Of a stretch of DNA of 64,000 nt, positions 8,629 through 16,189 are shown in pieces (the first letter of the stretch is position 1; every line of letters begins with the position of its first letter). Source of the DNA: JAJRXR01 sp041987545 (GTDB lineage Bacteria; Planctomycetota; Phycisphaerae; Phycisphaerales; UBA1924). The translations under genes were made by a program, and so were the position numbers. The stretch covers positions 62,001-126,000 of the forward strand of contig JBHIWH010000007.1 of the NCBI GenBank assembly GCA_041987545.1, in the 5' to 3' direction. The notes beneath the pieces were generated by a model. It made no database searches. It saw nothing but the letters and a program-made list of their open reading frames with translations, and had not been told where the DNA came from.

Positions 8629-9225
8629 TCAGCCGTCAACCGAACCCGGTGAAGCGACCGCGCCCGCGCCCGCAGGATCGGCATACCAGACAAGATCGAA
8701 CCCGAACGTCGCCCGCCGCGGGCCCGCCGAGCCCCGCGCGTCGAGCGAGAAGGACTCGGCGCTCATGTCCGAGAACCGGGTCAGCAGCTCGCTCAGGAAC
8801 CTGGCGCACTCCGGGTACGAGCCCTCCCCCTCGATCCGGATCGGCATCACCAGGTACAGCCCGTCCCGCGCCACCTCGCCCGGCTGCATCCGGTCCACCC
8901 GCAGCCCGCACTCGTCGGCCAGCTCGGTCAGCCCGGTCACCCGCTCGTTACGGAGCCCGACCCCGCCGAGGCGGTCGTGGCTCTCGTTCAGCCGCGCCTC
9001 GGCCGACGCCGCCCGGGCCCGCACGCCCTGCAGCTCCGCCTCCAGCGCCGCCAGCCTGGGCTCGGCCTCGGCCAGCTCCCCGATCAGCCGCCGACGCTCC
9101 TCGCGCTGGGCCTCCGACGGCCGGACGACCGCCAGCCAGCCCGCGACCGCGACCAGCGCGATGGCGCCGACTCCGGCGGCGTGCACGCTCATCATCGGGC
9201 CCAGCTTCTGCGTGATCTGGCTCAT
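8629..9225 (-). CDS. pilO: PilO/GspM-like inner-membrane platform protein
   Basis: This 198-residue bitopic protein has one transmembrane helix at about 17-34, a coiled-coil rich in Glu, Ala and Arg at about 38-95, and a ferredoxin-like alpha/beta C-terminal domain (about 100-185) containing the pattern LYLVMPIRIEGEG, reminiscent of PilO. In type IV pili, PilO pairs with PilN to connect the cytoplasmic PilM and the motor to the secretin. The start ATG overlaps the stop of the PilN-like gene (ATGA). Gene order PilM-PilN-PilO-PilP supports the call more than sequence alone. Confidence 0.75.
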   Translation of the reverse strand: MSQITQKLGPMMSVHAAGVGAIALVAVAGWLAVVRPSEAQREERRRLIGELAEAEPRLAALEAELQGVRARAASAEARLNESHDRLGGVGLRNERVTGLTELADECGLRVDRMQPGEVARDGLYLVMPIRIEGEGSYPECARFLSELLTRFSDMSAESFSLDARGSAGPRRATFGFDLVWYADPAGAGAVASPGSVDG

Positions 9226-9809
9226 GGGGTCGGCGCCTCCGTGACCGCGCTCTCGCCGCCGAACACGCTCTCGACCTCGAACGAGATCCGGTCCTGGCCC
9301 CGGACGTTGACCCGCTGCGTGCGGACGAGCGTCGTGGACTCGAACAGGCCGCTCCGCTCCAGACCCAGCACCAGCACGCCCTCGCGTCCCTGCACGCCGC
9401 TGAGCCCGTGCAGGCGGAGCACGACCCGCCCGTCCGCGTCGGTCTCGACGACCACGCGCTCGAGCACGACATCGTGCCCGCGGAGCCGCTCGAGGTACGC
9501 CAGCAGCGCGCCCCAGTCGGGCCGCAGCCGCACCCGGTCGGCGGCCGACAGCCGCCTCGTGACCGAGGCCAGGTGGGCCCGTGCGGGCGGCAGCTGCGCG
9601 TTGATCTCCGTGACGCGCGCCCGGACCACGCCGAGCCGATCGCGGACCGCGTCGTCGTCGGTGAGTTTCGGCGCCACGTTCCCCGCGACGCCCATGCCGA
9701 CCAGCACGACCGCGCCCGCGACGGCGATCGCCCAGCGCCGTACCCACCGCCGACGATCTCGGGCGATCAGCGTCTCCCTCGGGAGCAGGTTGATGGTCGG
9801 GACACTCAT
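9222..9809 (-). CDS. pilN: PilN-like inner-membrane protein
   Basis: This 195-residue protein has the short cytoplasmic INLLP motif at residues 6-10, which PilN uses to bind PilM. One transmembrane helix (about 25-45), a coiled region and a C-terminal alpha/beta domain (DVVLERVVVETDADGRVVLRLHG around 115-137) follow. It lies seven bases after the PilM-like gene and overlaps the PilO-like gene by four bases, so the three are translationally linked. This is consistent with a PilM-PilN-PilO platform. Confidence 0.82.
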   Translation of the reverse strand: MSVPTINLLPRETLIARDRRRWVRRWAIAVAGAVVLVGMGVAGNVAPKLTDDDAVRDRLGVVRARVTEINAQLPPARAHLASVTRRLSAADRVRLRPDWGALLAYLERLRGHDVVLERVVVETDADGRVVLRLHGLSGVQGREGVLVLGLERSGLFESTTLVRTQRVNVRGQDRISFEVESVFGGESAVTEAPTP

Positions 9810-9816
9810 GCGAATC

Positions 9817-10839
9817 TCAGTCGAACCTCGCCGCCAGCCCCCACGCCGCGGCCAGCGCCGGGCGCCCGCCGTCCTCCCCGCCGGGCGCCGCCCACGCGGC
9901 CGCGCGCATCCCGGCGCCCTCCCCGATCACCGCGTCCAGCCCGGGCGCGGCGGCCCCCGCGCCCACCAGCGCGATCGACCCGCCGGGCTCGAGCCCGTAG
10001 TTCCGGACGGCGTACGACACGGACATGTTCAGCTCGTCCACGATCGGCGCCGCCAACCTCGCGACGCCCGCGCGCACGCTGGGCGCCATCACGCCCGCCG
10101 ACCTCGCTTCCCCGCCCGCGCCGACGCGGAACAGCGCGCCCCGGGCGACCTCCTCGTCGCACATCAGCTCGGCGGCGATCTGCCCCACGGCCCGCGAGAG
10201 CCCGCAATCACTCAGCTCGCGCTCGTACAGCACCGAGCCCCCCGCGATCATCAGCACCCGCGCGCCCTCCCACCCGATCTCGACGATCGCGTCCAGCACG
10301 CCGTCGCCGCGGTGCAGCGCCGGGGCGCACGCCCGCGCCAGCGCCAGCGATCGCAGATCGATCGCGACGACGTCGATGCCCAGCGCGCTCATCCCGGCCT
10401 CGATCGCCCCGGCCGCCGCCCGCTCGCAGGCGACCGCCAGGACGGCTCCCCCCTTGCTCGCGCGGCCGGGCATCTCCCACCACGCCATCTCGAACCCGCC
10501 GTCCTCCAGCCGGTGCGCCCGGGCCAGCTCGGACCGCGCGATCTGATTGACCATCTCGGGCGCGTCCGTCCTCGGGCACTCGACGACGCTCGCCCTCGTC
10601 GCATCCGCCGGGGCCGCGAGGACGACCCGCCGACCGTGGAATCCGCGGCGGCGGAGGATCGCCCAGGCGTCGCCGAAGTCCGTCAGCAGGTCCGCGGCGC
10701 TCCGCCCGTCCGCATCGAGCGTGGGGCACGCCGCCCGGTGGAGCCGCACGCCCGAGGCGTCGCGCACGAGCTGCACCGCCCGGACCTCGCCCGGCCCGAC
10801 GTCGATCCCGATCGGCGAGTAGGCCTTGGAGACACGCAT
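9817..10839 (-). CDS. pilM: PilM-like actin-fold ATPase
   Basis: This 340-residue cytoplasmic protein has the PilM/FtsA actin-like fold. The phosphate-1 loop GIDVGPGEVRAVQL is near residues 10-23, and a C-terminal nucleotide-binding motif (SIALVGAGAAAPGL) is near 290-303. PilM binds the PilN tail and links the assembly ATPase to the membrane platform. The ATG at 10839 overlaps the GspF stop (TGATG), which fixes the start. The same reading frame continues upstream through the gspF gene, but without pilin-system sequence, so the longer reading is not used. Confidence 0.83.
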   Translation of the reverse strand: MRVSKAYSPIGIDVGPGEVRAVQLVRDASGVRLHRAACPTLDADGRSAADLLTDFGDAWAILRRRGFHGRRVVLAAPADATRASVVECPRTDAPEMVNQIARSELARAHRLEDGGFEMAWWEMPGRASKGGAVLAVACERAAAGAIEAGMSALGIDVVAIDLRSLALARACAPALHRGDGVLDAIVEIGWEGARVLMIAGGSVLYERELSDCGLSRAVGQIAAELMCDEEVARGALFRVGAGGEARSAGVMAPSVRAGVARLAAPIVDELNMSVSYAVRNYGLEPGGSIALVGAGAAAPGLDAVIGEGAGMRAAAWAAPGGEDGGRPALAAAWGLAARFD

Positions 10840-12059
10840 CAGCCCGCCCCCCCGGCCGAGGCCGTCAGATCGAACAGGGGCAGGAACATGCTCACCGCCA
10901 CGAACCCCACGACCAGCCCGAGCATGATCATGATGAAGGGCTCGATGAGCGTGCCCAGCGACTTGAGCTTCGTCTGGTTGTCGTCGTCCATGTAGTCGGC
11001 CAGGCTCGAGAGCACGACCGCCAGCTTGCCGGACTGCTCGCCGTTGCGGATCGCCTCGCATGTAGACGGCGGGACGAGGCTCGACCGCGCGAACGCGTCG
11101 CTCACCGACTCGCCCCGGGTCACGGCGTCCTCGGCCGACCGGACGATCTCGGCGTAGTGATGGTTGCCCGCCGAGTCCCGCGTCAGTTCCAGGGCCTCCA
11201 TCATGGGCACGCGGCTCTCGAGCAGCGTCCCCAGCAGACGCAGCACCCGCGCCAGGTACAGCTCGCGCACGAGCTTCCCGATCTGCGGCATCCGGATCGA
11301 GACCGTGTCGATCGCGCTCCGCCCGCTCGCGGTCCGCAGGTACACAACCACCAGCGCGACGCACACGACCACGGCCGGCACGACGCCCCACCAGTACCCC
11401 CGGATGAACTCGCTGAGCCCCATCAAGATCTTCGTCGTCGCCGGCAGCGGCGCGTCGAGCGTCTCGAACAGCGCCGCGAACCGCGGCAGCACCACCGCGA
11501 CCATTACACCCAGCACGCACAGGCACACCGTCAGCAGCAGCGCCGGGTACACGAGCGCCCCGATGATGCTGCCCCGGGCGGCCAGCTGGCGTCGGGTCAG
11601 GTCGGCCAGACGCATCAGCATCTCGTCGAGCTTCCCGCTCGACTCGCCCGCCGCGATCAGGCTCCGGAAGACGGGGTCGAACATGTCCGGGCGGGACTCG
11701 AGCGCGTCGGCGAGCGTCGAGCCCTCCTCGACCCGCGTCCGCACGTCCCGCATCACGCCCTTCCACTTGTCGCTCTCGACCTGCCGCTCGACCGCCCCGA
11801 GCGCCTCGACGAGCGGCGTGCCGGTGGTGACGAGCACCGACAGCTCCCGCGCCACCAGCGCCAGCTGCTTCTTGCCGCCCCCGCCTGACGCGCGGCGAGT
11901 CTTCGGCTCGGACGGCTTGGCCTGCCCGCCCCGCGAGACATCGACGACGTACATGCCCTTGCGGCGCAGCCGCTCCATCGCGTCCTCGCGGTCGGACGCC
12001 TCGATGGTCCCGCGGGCCTCGGCGCCCGCGCTGTCGTACGCCTTGTAGCTGAAGTTCAT
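10839..12059 (-). CDS. gspF: GspF/PilC inner-membrane platform protein
   Basis: This 406-residue polytopic protein has the two repeated GspF domains (about 65-190 and 270-395), each with a glycine-containing amphipathic region and a membrane segment. The N-terminal 60 residues (NFSYKAYDSAG start) are the cytoplasmic part that contacts the ATPase. Hydrophobic segments occur near 165-190, 215-235 and 370-395. It follows gspE with an ATGA overlap and is itself coupled to the PilM-like gene. It is more divergent than the second GspF at 47175-48458, indicating two separate platforms. Confidence 0.9.
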   Translation of the reverse strand: MNFSYKAYDSAGAEARGTIEASDREDAMERLRRKGMYVVDVSRGGQAKPSEPKTRRASGGGGKKQLALVARELSVLVTTGTPLVEALGAVERQVESDKWKGVMRDVRTRVEEGSTLADALESRPDMFDPVFRSLIAAGESSGKLDEMLMRLADLTRRQLAARGSIIGALVYPALLLTVCLCVLGVMVAVVLPRFAALFETLDAPLPATTKILMGLSEFIRGYWWGVVPAVVVCVALVVVYLRTASGRSAIDTVSIRMPQIGKLVRELYLARVLRLLGTLLESRVPMMEALELTRDSAGNHHYAEIVRSAEDAVTRGESVSDAFARSSLVPPSTCEAIRNGEQSGKLAVVLSSLADYMDDDNQTKLKSLGTLIEPFIMIMLGLVVGFVAVSMFLPLFDLTASAGGAG

Positions 12060-13900
12060 GCCGCGGCCCTCTCATCGATCGCGGGCGCCGGCTCCGCCTC
12101 GTCCGCGGTCTCGTCCACGTGCGTGACCCGCAGCACCTCCTCGAGGCTCGTCCTGCCCTCCAGCGCGTACGCGACGCCCTCCTCGCGGAGCGACCGCACG
12201 CCCGCGCCGGCCAGCGCCGCCCGGATCTCGTGGCTCGCCTTGCCGGCATAGATCATCCGGCGGATCTCGGCGTCCACCTCCATGACCTCGTAGATCGCGA
12301 ACCGCCCGCGGAAGCCCGTGTCGTGGCAGGTCTGGCACCCGCTCCCCTTGCGGAACGCCCGCGAGCCCATGCCCGCCAGGCCCGCGTCCTCGAGCACCTC
12401 GGCGCTCGGGTGGTACTTGGTCTCGCACGACGGGCAGACCGCCCGGGCCAGCCGCTGGGCGACCGCCCCGTTGAGCGCCGCCGAGATCAGGTACGACTCC
12501 ACGTGCATGTCCCGCAGCCGCTCGACCGCGCCGGGCGAGTCGTTCGTGTGCAGCGTCGCGAGCACGACGTGCCCGGTCAGCGAGGCCTGGACGGCCACGT
12601 GCGCCGTCTCCTCGTCGCGGATCTCGCCGATCATCACCACGTCCGGGTCCTGGCGCAGGATCGACCGGAGCGTCCGGGCGAAGCTCAGCCCGATCCCCTC
12701 GTTGACCTGGATCTGGTTGACCAGGTCAAGCTGGTACTCGACCGGGTCCTCGACCGTCACGATGTTCAGCTCCGGGCTGCGGAGCAGGTCCAGCGCCGAG
12801 TACAGCGTCGTCGTCTTGCCCGACCCCGTCGGCCCCGTGACCAGCACCAGCCCGTAGGGACGCCGCAGGATCCGCTGGAACGTCTCGAGCGAGTCGGTCC
12901 GGAAGCCGAGGTCCTCCATCTTCACGCGGAGGTTCGCCTTGTCCAGGATGCGGATCACGAGCTTCTCGCCCAGCAGCGTCGGGATCGAGCTGACGCGCAG
13001 GTCGATCTCCCGCCCCTCGGCGACGATCCGCACGCGGCCCTCCTGGGGCAGCCGCTTCTCGGCGATGTCCATCTTCCCGATGATCTTCACGCGGCTGACG
13101 ATCGCCGAGTGCATCCCCGGCGGCGGCTTCATCAGGTCGCGCAGCGCCCCGTCGATCCGGTAGCGGATCCGCGTGCCCTTCTTGTTTGGCTCGATGTGGA
13201 TGTCGCTGGCCCCATCCTTGACGGCGGTGAGCAGCGCCACGTTGACCAGGTTCACGATCGGCGAGCCCGCGACCATCTGGTCCAGGTCCGTCGTCGGCTC
13301 GTCGTCCACCGACTCCCGCTCGATGACCTCGACGTCCGACTCGGCCAGGCTCGTCAGGAACGCGTCAACGTCCACGTTCCCGCCCGCGTACTTCTTGATG
13401 AACTCGCGGATGTTCGCCTCGAGCGCCATCACCGGGCGGATCTTGCAACCGGTCAGCGCCGCCAGGCGGTCGATCGTCGGCAGCGACTGGGGCTCGGCCA
13501 TCGCGACCGTCAACACGCCGTGCACCTTGAACAGGGGCAGCGACTTGAGCCGCTCGGCCTCCTCCTCGCCGATCTCCGCCAGCAGCGCCGGGTCCACCAG
13601 GCCGTGCCGGATCTGCACCCCGCGCACGCCCAGCGAACGGGCCAGCGCCCCGACGAGCGTCGCGTTCGAGATCGCGCCCTGGTCGACGAGGACCTCGCCG
13701 AGCATCATCCCGGCGCCCTTCTGGGCCGCCAGCGCCTTGGACACCTGCTCCTCGGTGACCAGGCCTTCTTGGACCAGCACGTCGCCGACGCGCATCATGC
13801 GACGCGGGCCGGCGGGCGCGGCGGCGCGCGCGGGGGCGTCCGCGGGCGGCACGCCCGTCTCGCCCGGATGGCTCTCGCCCTGGTCCCCTGGCGGCCTCAC
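12056..13900 (-). CDS. gspE: GspE/PilB assembly ATPase (locus 1)
   Basis: This 614-residue hexameric secretion ATPase has two N-terminal GspE domains (about 36-95 and 100-170) and a catalytic half with Walker A GPTGSGKTT at 356-364, the Asp box EDPVEY at 384-389, Walker B MIGEIRD at 423-429, and the His-box TLHTND. Four cysteines (489, 492, 522, 525) form the zinc site typical of GspE/PilB. It powers pseudopilus or pilus extension from the cytoplasm. The start is GTG at 13900, overlapping the STAS gene stop (GTGA). The first 35 residues are Pro/Ala-rich and not conserved, so ATG codons near residues 35-36 are possible alternatives. Confidence 0.93.
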   Translation of the reverse strand: MRPPGDQGESHPGETGVPPADAPARAAAPAGPRRMMRVGDVLVQEGLVTEEQVSKALAAQKGAGMMLGEVLVDQGAISNATLVGALARSLGVRGVQIRHGLVDPALLAEIGEEEAERLKSLPLFKVHGVLTVAMAEPQSLPTIDRLAALTGCKIRPVMALEANIREFIKKYAGGNVDVDAFLTSLAESDVEVIERESVDDEPTTDLDQMVAGSPIVNLVNVALLTAVKDGASDIHIEPNKKGTRIRYRIDGALRDLMKPPPGMHSAIVSRVKIIGKMDIAEKRLPQEGRVRIVAEGREIDLRVSSIPTLLGEKLVIRILDKANLRVKMEDLGFRTDSLETFQRILRRPYGLVLVTGPTGSGKTTTLYSALDLLRSPELNIVTVEDPVEYQLDLVNQIQVNEGIGLSFARTLRSILRQDPDVVMIGEIRDEETAHVAVQASLTGHVVLATLHTNDSPGAVERLRDMHVESYLISAALNGAVAQRLARAVCPSCETKYHPSAEVLEDAGLAGMGSRAFRKGSGCQTCHDTGFRGRFAIYEVMEVDAEIRRMIYAGKASHEIRAALAGAGVRSLREEGVAYALEGRTSLEEVLRVTHVDETADEAEPAPAIDERAAA

Positions 13901-14232
13901 AGGAAGCTCCTCACCGCGACCCCGACCTCCTCGTAGTGCTCGAACGTGGACGACAGGTCCGTCAGGTCCAGGATCTCACGCAGCGTCTCGGTCTCGGCGC
14001 ACAGCTTGAGCGCCTGCCCCGAGTCGCTCACCTCTCGGGCGACGTCCACGAGCGTCTCCAGCCCCGCCGAGTCCACGAACGGGATGTCCGACGCGTCGAT
14101 CACGAACCGCCCGAGGGTCTTGCGGAATGTTTCGAGCGCGCGCTGACGCAGCATCGGCGCCTCGTCGGCGCCCAGGGCGCCCCTGGGCTTCAGGACTGTG
14201 ACCGCGCCGTGCGTTGACTCGTCGATCTGCAC
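13897..14232 (-). CDS. STAS-domain anti-sigma-factor-antagonist-like protein
   Basis: This 111-residue protein is a single STAS domain like SpoIIAA/RsbV. The phosphorylatable serine is S55 in FVDSAGLETL. Such proteins switch a partner (anti-sigma kinase, phosphatase or histidine-kinase module) by serine phosphorylation. It lies 12 bases after a sensor kinase and overlaps gspE by four bases, placing it inside the secretion operon. No separate anti-sigma kinase or PP2C gene is visible nearby, so the partner is unknown. Confidence 0.88.
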   Translation of the reverse strand: MQIDESTHGAVTVLKPRGALGADEAPMLRQRALETFRKTLGRFVIDASDIPFVDSAGLETLVDVAREVSDSGQALKLCAETETLREILDLTDLSSTFEHYEEVGVAVRSFL

Positions 14233-14244
14233 GCGCCCACCTCC

Positions 14245-15720
14245 CTACGCCGCCGCCGGCCTGGCCGGCAGCGCCAGCGTGAACGTGCTCCCCTCGTCCA
14301 CCTCGGACTCGAGCGTGATGTCCCCGCCGTGCAGGCGGATCACCTCGCGGGCCAGGGCCAGCCCGATCCCCGAGCCGGTGATGTCGCTGATCCTCGAGTC
14401 GTTCGCCCTGTAGAACTTCTCGAACACGCGGGGGCGGTCTTCCTCCGCGATCCCGATGCCCGTGTCGACGACGTCGACCCGGAACCGCTCGGGCTCCTCG
14501 GCCGCCCGGACCGTCACCCCGCCGCCCTCGGGCGTGTACTTGATCGCGTTGCCCAGCAGGTTGTGCAGCGCCATCGCGATCTTGTCCCGGTCGCCCCGGA
14601 GCACCGGCAGCTTCGGGGGCAGGTCGAACGTCAGCGTGATGTTCTTGTCGCCCGCGTACGCCCCGTAGTCGTGCCTCAGCTCGTCGAACAGCGCGTCCAT
14701 CCGCACGTCCGACTCCCGCAGCGACACCGAGCCGGCCTCGATCTCCGAGACCGAGAGCATGTCAGACACGATCCGGTCCAGACGCCTCGCCTCGGAGTTG
14801 ATCACGTTCAGCGCCCGTGCCATCACGGCCTCGTCGCCGTCGGCGTCCTGCGCCTCCTCGACGTACAGCTTGATATTGGTCAGCGGCGTCCGCAGCTCGT
14901 GCGTCGCGTTCGCGACAAACGCGCCCCGCGACTTGTCCGCGACGCGCTGCTGCGTCACGTCCTCCACGACCACGAGCGCCACCGCGCCCGGGGCCTGGGG
15001 CGTCGGCCGGATGCTCAGACGCAGGACCCCGGCGCTCTGATCGCCCTCGACCCGCTCCAGCTCGACCGCGACGCGGCGCCGCGACTTCCCGCCCACGACC
15101 TCCGCGATCGAGGCGGTGACCTGCGGGTCGCCGACCACCTCCGCGAGGGTCGCGCCCACCAGCTCGTCACGCGAGGTCTGCAGCAGGACACCCGCCGCGC
15201 CGTTGGCGTACGTCACGCGCCCGTCCTCGGCCAGCAGCACCAGCCCGAGCCACAGCGCGTCGCAGACCACCCCGAAGCCGTCGCGGGACCCCGCGCCCGC
15301 CTCCAGCGCCTCGTCCACCCGCTCGTCGAGCCGCCGGGTTCTCGCCTCGTCGAGCAGATCGACCAGCGCGTTCCACGAGCCGGCCTCGGCGCTGGCCCCG
15401 GACTCCACGAGCAGGTGCTCGCGGGACGTTCTCCCCTCGTCGACCCCCCGCAACGCGGAGAGCACGCCGTCGATCGACCGGCTCGCCGCCGCCGCGCCCC
15501 GCATCGCGGCCCCGAGGGCCACCAGCGCCGCGAGCGCGATGCCGACGTGCCCGAGCACGAGCACGATCTGGGGCGTGGCCCGCCCGACGAACGTCCAGCC
15601 GAGGCCCGCGACGATCCCGCCCGCGGCGACCAGGCCGAGCGTGGAGACGCGGGTGTTGATCCCGACGTGCCGACGCCCGCGCGTGGGCGACACGGGCGTG
15701 TTGTTCGGGTCTGTGGACAA
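14245..15720 (-). CDS. Membrane sensor histidine kinase with PAS domain
   Basis: This 491-residue protein has two hydrophobic segments (about 27-47 and 51-73), a PAS domain (about 150-255), the HisKA helix with H274 in ATHELRTPL, and an HATPase domain with N box (LLGNAIKYTP, about 388-397), G1 (VDTGIGI, 418-424), F box (FEKFYR) and G2 (GSGIGLALA). All catalytic motifs are intact. The periplasmic loop between the helices is only a few residues, so it likely senses within the membrane or through PAS. The start TTG at 15720 is chosen because GAGGAG lies five bases upstream; a GTG at 15795 would add 25 residues. No response regulator is adjacent. Confidence 0.85.
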   Translation of the reverse strand: MSTDPNNTPVSPTRGRRHVGINTRVSTLGLVAAGGIVAGLGWTFVGRATPQIVLVLGHVGIALAALVALGAAMRGAAAASRSIDGVLSALRGVDEGRTSREHLLVESGASAEAGSWNALVDLLDEARTRRLDERVDEALEAGAGSRDGFGVVCDALWLGLVLLAEDGRVTYANGAAGVLLQTSRDELVGATLAEVVGDPQVTASIAEVVGGKSRRRVAVELERVEGDQSAGVLRLSIRPTPQAPGAVALVVVEDVTQQRVADKSRGAFVANATHELRTPLTNIKLYVEEAQDADGDEAVMARALNVINSEARRLDRIVSDMLSVSEIEAGSVSLRESDVRMDALFDELRHDYGAYAGDKNITLTFDLPPKLPVLRGDRDKIAMALHNLLGNAIKYTPEGGGVTVRAAEEPERFRVDVVDTGIGIAEEDRPRVFEKFYRANDSRISDITGSGIGLALAREVIRLHGGDITLESEVDEGSTFTLALPARPAAA

Positions 15721-16189
15721 CTGCTCTCCTCGACGGCAGAGGCGACGGGGGGACCGCCCCGCGACTATCGACACGCGGGGGCCCGCTCTGAACACAGCCC
15801 TGCGGCCCGGCCGAGCCGATGGGCGACCACTCCGGCCTCCTCTGGCCGACCACGTCCGAGAATCCGCCGCGGGTGAGGCGTTTGCCCCACCCCCGCGTGG
15901 AGGAGAGGTGGAAACCGGGCCCCGAGTCGTGCGAATATGCTGGCGTCAGAACGCCGCTCTCGCGGCGAACGGAATGGTTCCACCCGGCTGGTGGGCGTGG
16001 GCCCGTGTTGTTCTCGGGCTGACGCCGAGATGGCGAGAATCGACTGGGGATCCCCCCCAGCCGCGGTATCGTCAAGCCGGAGCTTGTGTTCTCGCGGCGG
16101 TCGGAGACCGCCGCACCGGGAACGGCGTCCTCCGGGCGCCGATTGGGTCTCGCGGGCCTCAGAGCCCGTCGCGCTCTAGGAAAGGCAAG
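15721..16189 (-). other. 469-base gap between divergent kinase and metallopeptidase genes
   Basis: This stretch must hold the promoters of the kinase-led minus-strand operon and of the plus-strand metallopeptidase. I see no convincing coding sequence in it. Short open frames here lack ribosome sites or recognisable protein features. It contains a perfect 9-bp hairpin near the metallopeptidase gene, listed separately. No sigma-70 pair stands out in this GC-rich sequence. Confidence 0.5.
16094..16114 (+). other. 9-bp hairpin in the leader of the metallopeptidase gene
   Basis: GCGGCGGTC at 16094-16102 pairs perfectly with GACCGCCGC at 16106-16114 around a three-base loop. It sits about 75 bases before the start codon at 16190, so it would lie in the mRNA leader if transcription starts upstream. 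It is not followed by a T-run, so it is unlikely to be a terminator on the plus strand. A regulatory role is unproven. Confidence 0.35.

Noticed and set aside
9817..12249. Reading PilM as an 810-residue protein continuous with upstream sequence
   Set aside because: The extra N-terminal part is an alternative frame of gspF and gspE. The TGATG overlap at 10839 gives a normal PilM start.
15819..16022. A 67-residue plus-strand frame in the kinase-metallopeptidase gap
   Set aside because: It has no ribosome site, no recognisable motif and irregular composition. I do not support it as a gene.
15116..16189. N-terminal extension of the metallopeptidase back to 15116
   Set aside because: It would overlap the kinase gene and bury the signal peptide. 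The ATG at 16190 has a good ribosome site and begins a proper signal peptide.
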